Positions 8,283 through 19,356 of a stretch of DNA of 64,000 nucleotides are shown here, piece by piece. Both the position numbers and the translations under genes were made by a program. The notes below the pieces were generated by a model. It made no database searches. It was given only the letters and a program-made list of their open reading frames with translations, and had not been told where the DNA came from. Each line of letters starts with the position of its first letter. Positions within the stretch are counted from its first letter, which is position 1. Location: positions 3,256,739 through 3,320,738 of the forward strand of contig NZ_CP070973.1 in the NCBI RefSeq assembly GCF_017086405.1, written 5' to 3'. The DNA is from Mycobacterium gordonae (GTDB taxonomy: Bacteria; Actinomycetota; Actinomycetes; Mycobacteriales; Mycobacteriaceae).

Positions 8283-8956
8283 GTGTTGGTAGACAAGACA
8301 TTCCGGGTGTTCGCCTCCGACCGGGGCATGTTGTTGCCGCCATCGTTGAATGACTGGCTGCCGGCTGAGCATCTGGCCCGATTTGTCGCTGACCTCGTCG
8401 ATGAGCACCTGCACCTGGCCCGGATCCGTGCCGGCTATACCGAGGGAAGTGGTGGGCCGCCTTACGATCCGCGGCTGATGGTGCGCATCCTGATGTACGG
8501 CTACGCCACCGGGGTGCGCTCATCACGAAAACTGGAAGCCGCCTGCGTCGATGTGGTTGCGTTTCGCTGGCTGGCCGCAGGTAGCGCGCCGGACTACCGG
8601 CGATCGCGTGATTCCGCAAACGCCACCTATCCGCCCTGGGGCACCTGTTCGTGCAGGCACTGGCGTTGTGCCAGGCCGCCGGCATGGTCATCCTGAGCCA
8701 GGTCGCACTCGATGGCACAAGGTCCAACACTTCCAAACGCAAAGCGATGAGCGATGCCCCGCCGACGAGTTCCCGGCGTTGTTGGCTGACGCCGAACGGA
8801 TTGATAAGGCCAAGGATGAGAATTTCTGCAAGGACCGCCGCGGCGACGTGTGGCCCTAAGAGTTGCGGCGCCCTGAAACCCGACTGGAAAAGATTTGCCA
8901 AGCCGCCCAAGCCTCAACCGGCGGCTTGTCCGCCCAGTGTGCATCCATGGCATTGA
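8283..8956 (+). pseudogene. IS transposase remnant (IS1182-like, DUF772 N-terminus)
   Basis: The first part reads as a transposase N-terminus: FASDRGMLLPPSLNDWLP, then YDPRLMVRILMYGYATGVRSS, then VVAFRWLAAG. After APDYR near 8598 the frame shifts and the family sequence continues in another frame (FRKRHLSALGHLFVQAL) with a TGA at 8609-8611. Further on, KRKAMS is followed by a deletion and another shift into ADEFPALLADAERIDKA, and a TAA interrupts near 8858. The catalytic C-terminal half is missing. The element is dead, with several independent lesions, and marks an old insertion at the edge of the lar block. The IS1182 assignment is from memory of the family and is the less certain part. Confidence 0.85.
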
Positions 8957-9068
8957 GTCTGCGTCTAGGGCGGTGACACGCCGACGGACCTCGCCCTGAC
9001 TACAGAATCGAAATCGGCCACGCTCCGCAGTGCCGGTAGGCCGCCGAACCCGTTACTGACCCAGCCTC

Positions 9069-9509
9069 CTACGCCTGTCGCCAGCTGAGCGTCATGCCCT
9101 GGCCGGCCAGCCAACCCATCAGGTCGTAGCCGTGGCGGGCCAGCCCGTCGAGTGCGCACACGGCGCGCCGGATCGCCAGCTCAGCGACGTCCTGGCTCAG
9201 CAAGCCTTGGTGCACAGCGTCCAAAAGCTCGTCGACGTCCGCCAATTCCGCGCCGCGCCCAGTGCGGACCTCGATATCCAGATAGTGGTCCTCCGAGCGC
9301 CATACCGTGTCACCCGCTGTGTATTCACCGACGTCAAGGTAGTAGTCGTGGTCGCGTTCATGACCGGGGTTGAAGTGAAACGCAGTGGCGCGCAGACCCA
9401 GTGGCGGCAGCAGCCACGACTCCAGGTAATGGAACTGGTCGCGGCCCGGCGTGGGGCGGGCCAGATAAAGGCCCCAGGGATGCACGGCATACTTGTCGAC
9501 CGCCCGCAC
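9069..9509 (-). CDS. DUF402 family protein (Rv1632c-like)
   Basis: The protein reads WGLYLARPTPGRDQFHYLES, then FNPGHERDHDYYLDVGEY, then EDHYLDIEVRTG, the conserved core of mycobacterial DUF402 proteins. Relatives include nucleoside di/triphosphate phosphatases, but the function here is unknown. The start is a puzzle. GTG 9509 is the first standard start, yet the frame upstream (HPPKHETFDLAAHTNTDPKG, codons to 9572) looks coding and contains no ATG, GTG or TTG before the stop at 9585. An ATC codon at 9573-9575 precedes that stretch. The upstream stop is that of the FHA-ABC gene, in the same frame, so the two are probably co-transcribed. Confidence 0.85.
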   Translation of the reverse strand: MRAVDKYAVHPWGLYLARPTPGRDQFHYLESWLLPPLGLRATAFHFNPGHERDHDYYLDVGEYTAGDTVWRSEDHYLDIEVRTGRGAELADVDELLDAVHQGLLSQDVAELAIRRAVCALDGLARHGYDLMGWLAGQGMTLSWRQA

Positions 9510-9584
9510 GATGCCCTTCGGATCGGTGTTGGTGTGGGCGGCCAGGTCGAACGTTTCGTGCTTCGGAGGATGGATGAAACCACT

Positions 9585-12134
9585 CTACCTACGAAGACGC
9601 AATTTCCAGCGCACAAAGCAGGCGTAGAACATCGACAACGCAGCCAGCATGCCCATGTCCAGCAACCAGATCTTGGACGTGTGCTGCCAAAACCTGTCTT
9701 GGGGCAGCAGCGACCCGGGCACCAGCGACCGCACGTCGACCGTCGACGCTGCGGCGGCGTAACCCCACCGCGCCGGTATGACCGTGGAAACCTGTTCCAG
9801 CACAACCCGATTGGTCACCGGCACCATTCCGCCGCACAACACGAGCTGCGCCATGATCGACACCACGAATAGCGGCATGATCTGTTCGGTGGAGCGCACC
9901 ACCGCCGAGATGCCCAGGCCCAGCAGAGCCGAGGCCACGCAGGTAGCGGCCACGGTGAAGAACAACTCGAAGGTGGCGGCAGCGTTTCCGTGCCCCAGCA
10001 CCAACCCGCCGCGTGTCGGCGCGCCCTTGCCTCCGACGACGATGGCGGTGGCGATCGCGGCCTGCAGCACGGCGAACCCACAGAACACCGCCGTCTTGGC
10101 CAGCAGGTACGCCGTCGTCGACAAACCCACCGCCTGTTCGCGCTGGAAAATCGCCCGCTCACCGACCAGGTCGCGGATGGTCAGCGCGGTGCCCATGAAC
10201 GCCGCGGCCAGCAGCAGCAGGTTCAAGATCTGCGCGGATTCGTCCGGGGTGCCGCCGTGCTCGCCCGCCGCGCGGAATCCGTTCGAGCCCGGCACCGTCA
10301 GCGACAGGGCGCCCAGGATGAAGGGCAACAGCGCCAGGAAGACGAAATAGGCGTGGTCGGCCACCACCAAGCGAACCTGTCGGCGGGCGATGGTCGAGAT
10401 CTGCCGTCGCACGCTGGTGTGCACCGGTTCACCCAGGTCAGCCGGGGCGGAGTCCGGTCCGGGCCGGTCCTGTGACTGGCTGCGTTCCAGGAAGCGGCGG
10501 TTGGCTTCGGCGGGGTCTGCGCCCACCTGGCTGAAGATCTTGGCCCAGTTGGTGGTGCCCATCGCACCACCGATGTGATCCGGCGGACCGCAATACGCGG
10601 TCTTGCCGCCCGGCGCTATCAGCAGCAGTTGGTCGCAGATGTCCAGGTAGGACAACATGTGCGTGACCACGATCACGACCCGGCCGGCGTTGGCCAGCTC
10701 GCGCAGCATCGTCATGACCTGGTGGTCGAGCGCGGGGTCGAGCCCGGACGTGGGCTCGTCGAGGATCAGCAGCGACGGCCCGGTGAGCAGTTCGAGTGCC
10801 ACCGACGCGCGTTTGCGCTGGCCCCCGGAAAGTTTGTCGACTCGGGTGTCGGCGTGTTTGGTCAGGTCCAGTTCTTCGAGAACCGGGGCCACCACGCGCG
10901 CGCGGTCGGATTTGCTGGTGTCCGGCGGCAGCCGGAGTTCGGCGGCGTATCCGAGCGCCTGGTGCACTGTCAGCTGGCGGTGCACCACGTCGTCCTGCGG
11001 GACCATCCCGATTCGGCTGCGCAGCGATGCGTATTCGCCGTGGACGTCATGACCTTCGAAGCTGACCGAGCCTTTGCTGGGCCGTGCGTACCCGGCAATG
11101 AGCCGGGCCAGCGTGCTTTTCCCGGCACCTGACCCGCCGATGACGGCGGTCAGCGTCCCGGGCCGGGCGGTCAAGGTGATGCCGTCGAGCAGCTGTTTGC
11201 CGTTGTCGACGGTGTAGTTCACCCCGCGTACCTCGAGACCTCCGGTGCGGGTTGCCGCTTCGGTGCGCGGCACCAGGGTGCCGTCGCTGAACTGCAGGTC
11301 GACGTTGCCGATGGTGACGACGTCCCCCGGGGACAGGATCGCCGAACCGACCCGGGTGCCGTTGACGAAAGTTCCGTTGACGCTGCGATCCTGGATCTCG
11401 GTGCCCAGCGGTGTCGTGCGCAGGGTCGCGTGCTGGCGGCTGGCCAGCACGTCGGACACCACGATGTCGTTGTCGCTAGCCCGGCCGATCGTGATGACAC
11501 CGGTGGACTTAGCGGCCCCGGCGATTGCCGCCGAGCGCGACGACAGAATTCTGACCATCCGCGTGGCCAGGTCGGATACGTCTGCGGACTTGGCGTCGAC
11601 GACCGTGAGCTCGGCAGGCGGGGGCCCGACGTTGACGGTGGTGACGTCCTCGGGCGGCAGCGGTGGCGTCGTCGCCGGGCGCCGGGGCAGTAGGACCGGC
11701 CGCCCGTTCGGCTGCGGCGGCGCCGGACGTGGCGCGCCTACTGACCATGTCAGCGTCGGTGGTCCGCTGTCGTGACTTGCTCGGCTGTTGAACGTGCTGA
11801 GCAGCCGGTCCGCCGGCCCACGCTGCCGCCCGATCTCGAAGGTGAGCCGCGGCCCGGCGGGATTGCCGACGTTGATGCTCTGGCCGTCGTGGATGTCGAC
11901 GACGGGCATCCGATAACCGTCGACGTAGGTGCCGTTCAGCGAGCCGTTGTCGATCGCCAGCCAGCGGCCGCGGTCGAAACGCAAGATCAGGTGCGCGCGG
12001 GAAATGCGGGGGTCGGGGATGCGGAGATCGGCGTCCAGATCGCGTCCGACGACCACCTCGTAGCCTGGGACGAAGGAACGTTGGGACCCGTCATGCCGAA
12101 TCGTCAATGCCGGCGGGGCTGGTCGACTCACCAC
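9585..12134 (-). CDS. FHA-domain ABC exporter (Rv1747-like)
   Basis: Order of domains in 849 residues: FHA 1 near residues 10-100 (VVGRDLDADLRI, then ISRAHLILRF, then NGSLNGTYVDG); a Pro-rich linker; FHA 2 near 205-285 (IGRASDNDIVVSD, then RQHATL, then RSVNGTFVNG); an ABC ATPase with Walker A GGSGAGKST, signature LSGGQRKRAS and Walker B LLILDEPTSGLDP; and a C-terminal ABCG-type membrane domain. This is the plan of M. tuberculosis Rv1747, whose FHA domains bind PknF-phosphorylated threonines and which has been linked to export of phosphatidylinositol mannosides. In M. tuberculosis Rv1747 lies next to pknF far from uvrB, so this copy appears to be a paralogue or relocated pair. It diverges from the kinase gene at 12284. 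Confidence 0.93.
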   Translation of the reverse strand: MVSRPAPPALTIRHDGSQRSFVPGYEVVVGRDLDADLRIPDPRISRAHLILRFDRGRWLAIDNGSLNGTYVDGYRMPVVDIHDGQSINVGNPAGPRLTFEIGRQRGPADRLLSTFNSRASHDSGPPTLTWSVGAPRPAPPQPNGRPVLLPRRPATTPPLPPEDVTTVNVGPPPAELTVVDAKSADVSDLATRMVRILSSRSAAIAGAAKSTGVITIGRASDNDIVVSDVLASRQHATLRTTPLGTEIQDRSVNGTFVNGTRVGSAILSPGDVVTIGNVDLQFSDGTLVPRTEAATRTGGLEVRGVNYTVDNGKQLLDGITLTARPGTLTAVIGGSGAGKSTLARLIAGYARPSKGSVSFEGHDVHGEYASLRSRIGMVPQDDVVHRQLTVHQALGYAAELRLPPDTSKSDRARVVAPVLEELDLTKHADTRVDKLSGGQRKRASVALELLTGPSLLILDEPTSGLDPALDHQVMTMLRELANAGRVVIVVTHMLSYLDICDQLLLIAPGGKTAYCGPPDHIGGAMGTTNWAKIFSQVGADPAEANRRFLERSQSQDRPGPDSAPADLGEPVHTSVRRQISTIARRQVRLVVADHAYFVFLALLPFILGALSLTVPGSNGFRAAGEHGGTPDESAQILNLLLLAAAFMGTALTIRDLVGERAIFQREQAVGLSTTAYLLAKTAVFCGFAVLQAAIATAIVVGGKGAPTRGGLVLGHGNAAATFELFFTVAATCVASALLGLGISAVVRSTEQIMPLFVVSIMAQLVLCGGMVPVTNRVVLEQVSTVIPARWGYAAAASTVDVRSLVPGSLLPQDRFWQHTSKIWLLDMGMLAALSMFYACFVRWKLRLRR

Positions 12135-12185
12135 TCCCAGGTTAGCCCGCTCGCACGGCGCTATTTGTGTCCCAGCTGTGACGTT

Positions 12186-12214
12186 GCTATGTGTCCCGGA
12201 GGGTCATACATAGC
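12186..12214. promoter_or_regulatory. Perfect inverted repeat in the exporter/kinase divergent promoter region
   Basis: GCTATGT at 12186-12192 is mirrored exactly by ACATAGC at 12208-12214, with 15 bp between the arms. A further direct copy, CATAGCT, follows at 12220-12226. The repeat lies in the roughly 150 bp between the divergent starts of the FHA-ABC exporter and the receptor kinase, where a shared regulator would be expected to bind. Function is inferred from symmetry and position. Confidence 0.4.
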
Positions 12215-12283
12215 TGTTTCATAGCTTGCATCCCGTCCTGCGCCAATGCTTTTCATGCATCATGCCAATGGAGGAGGGGATTG

Positions 12284-14263
12284 GTGCGGATGGAAGAACG
12301 ACCAGGCGTCACCCGGCGTCTGAGGGTTGGTCTCAAGGCCGGTCGCGGGCTGGTGACAACCGTTACACACCGCCGGCGCCGGGTCCCAGCGTCCGGCTCC
12401 GCACCCGACTCGTCGGTTCGACCGGGCATGGCCCGTGGCGAATCGTTCGCCGGCTACACGATTCTCCGGCAGCTCGGCGCCGGCGGGATGGCCGAGGTGT
12501 ACCTAGTGCTGCATCCGCGGTTGCCCCGCCGCGACGTGATCAAGGTACTTGCCGAGGCGATCACCGCGGACGCCGAATTCCGCGAAAGGTTCAACCGGGA
12601 AGCCGATCTCGCGGCGACGCTGTGGCATCCGCACATCGTCGGCGTGCACGACCGCGGCGAATTCCAGAGCCAGCTCTGGATTTCCATGGACTACGTCGAA
12701 GGCAGCGACGCATCCCAATTAGTGAGAGAGGTTCACCCGCAAGGAATGCCGGTCAAGGATGTGTGCGCGATACTCGATGCCGTCGCCGGAGCACTCGATT
12801 ACGCGCACGACCGTGGGCTACTGCACCGCGACGTCAAACCCGCAAACATCCTGCTGAGCCACCCCGGCTCCATCCATCCCGACGACCCACACGGCCAGGA
12901 GCGTCGAATCCTGTTGGCGGACTTCGGTGTTGCGCGTCACCTCGCGGACATCAGTGGAATCACCCAGACCAACGTCGCGGTCGGAACCGTCGCCTATGCG
13001 GCGCCGGAACAACTGGCAGGCTCTAACATCGATCGGCGGGCCGACCAATATGCTTTGGCCGCAACGGCGTTTCACCTCCTCACCGGCGCGCCGCCGTTCC
13101 GCAACGCCAACCCCGTCGCGGTCATCAGCCAGCACCTGCACGACGAACCGCCCCGGCTCAGCGACTATCGTCCGGATCTTGCCCGCTTGGATGGCGTGTT
13201 CGCCAAAGCACTGGCGAAGAATCCGGAAGATCGGTTCGAGCGGTGCCGGATGTTCGCCGCCGCGGTCCATGCGGGCTCGGATGAAACCTGCGCAGCCGAT
13301 CCACCCGAGCCCCCGCCCGCTCCGAATGCCCGCTTACGACGTCGGGTTCCGCCGCGTGTCCGGATGGCGGCCGCATTGGTCTGTGCGGTGCTGATCGCCG
13401 TGGCGGCCACCTGGTCGACGATGTACAGCTTCGAGGCCGACCCGTCCCAGCCCAGCCCTTCGCTGGCCGCCAGACCCGCCGCGCCGGCGCCGGTGACAGC
13501 ACCGTCCGGCCGGGTGCTCGACGGCATCTACCGACTCGATCTCAACCGGGCGAAGCGCACCACCAGCGGCACTCCCATTCGCCACGACGGAGGCGCCACC
13601 AACTGGTGGGCCTTCCGTTCGGTCTGCACCCCCGGCGGGTGTGCCGCCACCGGGGTTCGGCTCGATGACGGCACCCATCAGGTGGCTGACACCACCGACG
13701 GCGGCGAGACCGACACCTTGAAGTTCGTCGCCGGCTATTGGCACGGAGCCTCGCAGCAGATACGGATCCACTGCCACCAGGCGAATCAGGCGGGACAGAG
13801 CACCCAACAGGAGACCGTCGCGCTTTCGTTGGCCCTGCAGGCTGACGGCACCCTGCGCGGCGTCCAGACCGAGACGGTCGGCAGCAACGAATGTGGCGCA
13901 CAGGGTGCGGTGCTGCGGGTGCCTGTGGTGGCGACCCGATTGGGTGAGGTGCCGGCGAACCTGCCACTTGCCGACCCTGCGCAGGTGATCGGTGCGGTCG
14001 CCGTCCCGGCCACCCGTCCGATGCCACCGGTGCTGAGCGGGATGTGCAGCGACGTGGACAAGCTCGGCTACGACCAGACCAGCAACGAGCAGGTCGTCTG
14101 CGAGGGCGGAGTCTGGAGCAAGGCGCCGATCACGACCGGGGTGCATGCCGCCGGCAGTTCCTGTGACCGGCCGGATATCCCAGCGTTTGCCATGTCCGCA
14201 TCCGGTGACGGCTATCTGATCGAATGCAACCCGCTCACCCGGGTGTGGGCGCGGCACAGCTGA
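12284..14263 (+). CDS. Transmembrane Ser/Thr protein kinase (PknF-like)
   Basis: The kinase domain has a glycine loop [13 protein letters not shown], an IKVL lysine, the catalytic loop [10 protein letters not shown], the DFG motif in LADFGVAR, threonines in the activation loop ([17 protein letters not shown]) and a typical lobe end. A single membrane helix follows near residue 361-383 ([17 protein letters not shown]), then about 270 extracellular residues, a probable sensor domain with several Cys that resembles no domain I can name. The GTG at 12284 is chosen because GGAGGAGGGG lies at 12270-12279. ATG 12428 (MARGESFAG) would start right at the kinase domain, and the Arg-rich stretch between is of unknown use. 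Its closest recalled relative is PknF, and its divergent neighbour is the Rv1747-like substrate. Confidence 0.92.
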   Translation: MRMEERPGVTRRLRVGLKAGRGLVTTVTHRRRRVPASGSAPDSSVRPGMARGESFAGYTILRQLGAGGMAEVYLVLHPRLPRRDVIKVLAEAITADAEFRERFNREADLAATLWHPHIVGVHDRGEFQSQLWISMDYVEGSDASQLVREVHPQGMPVKDVCAILDAVAGALDYAHDRGLLHRDVKPANILLSHPGSIHPDDPHGQERRILLADFGVARHLADISGITQTNVAVGTVAYAAPEQLAGSNIDRRADQYALAATAFHLLTGAPPFRNANPVAVISQHLHDEPPRLSDYRPDLARLDGVFAKALAKNPEDRFERCRMFAAAVHAGSDETCAADPPEPPPAPNARLRRRVPPRVRMAAALVCAVLIAVAATWSTMYSFEADPSQPSPSLAARPAAPAPVTAPSGRVLDGIYRLDLNRAKRTTSGTPIRHDGGATNWWAFRSVCTPGGCAATGVRLDDGTHQVADTTDGGETDTLKFVAGYWHGASQQIRIHCHQANQAGQSTQQETVALSLALQADGTLRGVQTETVGSNECGAQGAVLRVPVVATRLGEVPANLPLADPAQVIGAVAVPATRPMPPVLSGMCSDVDKLGYDQTSNEQVVCEGGVWSKAPITTGVHAAGSSCDRPDIPAFAMSASGDGYLIECNPLTRVWARHS

Positions 14264-14320
14264 TGAGATCCCGGCTTCGCGCCCGGCGGCCTGTCGGTGG
14301 TGCCGACTACCCTGGCGACC

Positions 14321-16485
<2,165 letters not shown>

Positions 16486-16489
<4 letters not shown>

Positions 16490-17919
16490 CGGAGACTACG
16501 AGCGAAACCGGAACCTGGCGCCAGCTGCTCGGCCAGCACCTGGGCACGTCGACGGTGCTGGCCGGCGGCGTCGCGATGTACGCCACCAACGAGTTCCTGA
16601 CCGTCAGTCTGCTGCCCAGCAGCATCGCCGAGATCGGCGGCAATCGCCTGTACGCCTGGGTGGTCACCCTCTACCTGGTCGGGTCGGTGGTAGCGGCGAC
16701 AACCGTGAACTCGATCCTGCGCCGTTTCGGCGCGCGCTCATCCTTCCTGCTGGGGTTGGCCGTTTTCGGGGTGGCCAGCGTGGCCTGCGCGATGGCCCCG
16801 ACCATGGAGGTGCTGATCGCAGGGCGCACACTGCAGGGAGTCGCCGGCGGCACGCTGGCCGGGCTGGGCTATGCGCTGATCAATGCCGCGCTGCCGCGCG
16901 AACTGTGGACCCGCGGCTCGGCGTTGGTCTCGGCGATGTGGGGCGTCGCCACGGTGGTCGGCCCGGCGATGGGTGGTCTGTTCGCGCAGTTCGGCTTGTG
17001 GCGGTGGGCGTTCGGTGCGATGGCCATCCTGGCGGCATTGCTTGCCATCCTCGTCCCGGCGGTGCTGGCCTCGACACCGACGGCCCCTCACAACCCGGCG
17101 GCACGCGCCCTTCGGATACCGCTCTGGTCGTTGCTGCCGGTGGGGGCGGCCGCGCTGGCGGTGAGTGTCGCGCAGTTGCCGCACAACGCTGTGGCGATCG
17201 CAGCGCTTCTGGCGGTGGCGCTGTTGTTGATCGCGGCTTTCGTTCTGGTCGACCGGCGCAGCCGGGCGACCGTCTTACCGCCCAGCGTTTTCGGAACCGG
17301 GCCGCTGAAATGGATATATCTGACTCTCGCGGTGCTGATGATGGCCGTGATGGTGGACACCTACGTGCCGCTGTTCGGTCAGCGATTGGGACACCTGACT
17401 CCGGTGGCGGCCGGCTTCCTCGGCGCCACTCTCGCGATCGGGTGGACCGCCAGCGAGATCGTCAGCGCCTCGCTGACCAACCCCCGGGTGATCGATCGCG
17501 TCGTCCTGATCGCTCCGCTGCTGATGGCCAGCGGCCTGGCGTTCGGTGCCGTCACGCAACGTGCCGACGCGTCGCCCGGTCTCATCGCGGTGTGGGCGGT
17601 GGCTCTGTTGATCGCCGGAACCGGCATCGGCATGGCCTGGCCACACCTGTCGGCACGTGCCATGGACTGCGTCGACGATCCCTCCGAAAGCGGTGCGGCG
17701 GCCGCGGCCATCAACACCGTGCAACTGATCTCGGCGGCCTTCGGCGCCGGGCTCGCGGGGGTGGTGGTGAACTCCGCCACCGGCGGCGAATTGATGGAGG
17801 CGCGGTGGCTGTACGCGGTGTTCACCGTGCTCGCGGCGCTCGGAGTGCTGGCGTCCTACCGGGCAACGCGAGGTGGCCGGCGGTCGGCGCCACCACCGGC
17901 AGCTGAGTTGCGGCCGTAA
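16486..17919 (+). CDS. MFS drug-efflux-type transporter (Rv1634-like), first copy
   Basis: The protein is 477 aa with about 14 hydrophobic segments, of the kind annotated as drug/proton antiporters (DHA2-like). Motifs include [18 protein letters not shown] in the first segments and [20 protein letters not shown] further on. GTG 16486 overlaps the uvrB stop (GTGA), as Rv1634 follows uvrB in M. tuberculosis. The next gene is a homologous second copy. The substrate is unknown. Confidence 0.92.
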
Positions 17920-17946
17920 CGCACCCCTACCTCTTACGGTGGAGGA

Positions 17947-19356
17947 GTGGCGGAGACGGTCGGCGAGACCGGCAGTTGGCGTGAGCTGATCGGGCAGCAC
18001 CTGGGCACGTGCACCGTGTTGGCCGGCGGCGTTGCGTTGTACGCCACCAACGAGTTCCTCACGGTCAGCATGCTTCCGAGCATCGTCGCCGACATCGGCG
18101 GCGATCGACTGTTCTCCTGGGCGACGACGCTGTATCTGATCGGTTCGGTGGTCGCGGCGACCACCGTCAACCCGATGTTGCTGCGCGTCGGTGCTCGATC
18201 GTCATATCTGATGGGGCTGACCGTGTTCGGGCTTGCCGGGCTGGTCTCGGCACTGGCGCCGACCATCGAAGTGCTCGTCGCGGGGCGAATGTTGCAGGGC
18301 GTTGCCGGCGGCCTGTTGGCAGGCCTGGGATACGCGCTGATCAACACCGCCCTTCCGCGTCCGCTATGGACCCGCGGCTCAGCGTTGGTGTCGACGATGT
18401 GGGGCGTCGCAACGCTGATCGGGCCCACCGCGGGAGGATTCTTTGCCCAGTTCGGGCTGTGGCGGTGGGCTTTCGTGGCTATGGGCCTGGCGGCTGCGCT
18501 GATGGCCGTGCTGGTGCTGAAGGTCGTGAGGGCGACACGGTCCGGCTCGGAAGATGCACCAAAGCCAACCCGCGCGGTGCCGATCTGGTCGCTGCTGCTG
18601 ATGGGGGCAGCCGCACTGGCCGTCAGCGTCGCCGCCCTGCCGCACTACCTGGTGCAAACCCTTGGGCTGCTGGCTGCCGCGGTGCTGCTGGTCGGCGTAT
18701 TCCTGATCGTCGACTGGCGTATGCACGTCGCGGTGCTGCCGCGAAGCGTATTCGGCCCAGGGCCGTTGAAGTGGATCTACCTGACAATGGCCGTACAGAT
18801 GGTCGCCGCGATGGCCAACACCTACGTGCCGCTGTTCGGTCAGCAACTGGCGGACCTGAGTCCGGTGGAGGCTGGCTTTCTCGGCGCGGCGCTGGCCACC
18901 GGGTGGACGATCGGCGAGATCGCCAGTGCATCGCTGACCAATCGTCAGGTGATCGGGCATGTCGTCGCGGCGGCGCCGCTGGTGATGGCGGCCGGCCTGG
19001 CCCTGGGCGCGGTGACCCAGCGCCCCTACGCGCCGCTCGGCATCGTCGCGATCTGGGCGCTGGCGCTGTTGACCACCGGGGCGGGCATCGGGATCGCGTG
19101 GCCGCACCTGGCGGTGCGGGCGATGACGGCGGTCGACGACCCGGCCGAAAGCAGCGCGGCGGCCGCCGCGATCAACATCATCCAACTTAGTTCCGGGGCC
19201 TTCGGCGCAGGACTGGCCGGCGTCGTGGTCAACACCGCCCCGGGCGGGGAAGTGACGTCGGCGCGCTGGTTGTTCTCGGTGTTCACTGCGCTGGCCGCAT
19301 TCGGGTTCGTCGCCTCCTACCAGGCGACTCATCGCGACCGGCGCTCAGCGGCTTGA
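17947..19356 (+). CDS. MFS drug-efflux-type transporter, tandem second copy
   Basis: 469 aa, alignable by eye with the preceding gene over nearly its whole length: [36 protein letters not shown] and [11 protein letters not shown] are almost the same, while the loops differ. It begins at GTG 17947 directly behind GGAGGA, so an alternative start a few codons on cannot be excluded. It is probably the product of a tandem duplication of the Rv1634-like gene; M. tuberculosis has one gene here. Its last 12 bp overlap the convergent 3' end of the glycosyltransferase gene. Confidence 0.92.
   Translation: MAETVGETGSWRELIGQHLGTCTVLAGGVALYATNEFLTVSMLPSIVADIGGDRLFSWATTLYLIGSVVAATTVNPMLLRVGARSSYLMGLTVFGLAGLVSALAPTIEVLVAGRMLQGVAGGLLAGLGYALINTALPRPLWTRGSALVSTMWGVATLIGPTAGGFFAQFGLWRWAFVAMGLAAALMAVLVLKVVRATRSGSEDAPKPTRAVPIWSLLLMGAAALAVSVAALPHYLVQTLGLLAAAVLLVGVFLIVDWRMHVAVLPRSVFGPGPLKWIYLTMAVQMVAAMANTYVPLFGQQLADLSPVEAGFLGAALATGWTIGEIASASLTNRQVIGHVVAAAPLVMAAGLALGAVTQRPYAPLGIVAIWALALLTTGAGIGIAWPHLAVRAMTAVDDPAESSAAAAAINIIQLSSGAFGAGLAGVVVNTAPGGEVTSARWLFSVFTALAAFGFVASYQATHRDRRSAA

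Noticed and set aside
7840..8910. Minus-strand frame of 356 codons over the IS remnant
   Set aside because: It lacks any domain, and the plus strand carries clear transposase sequence.
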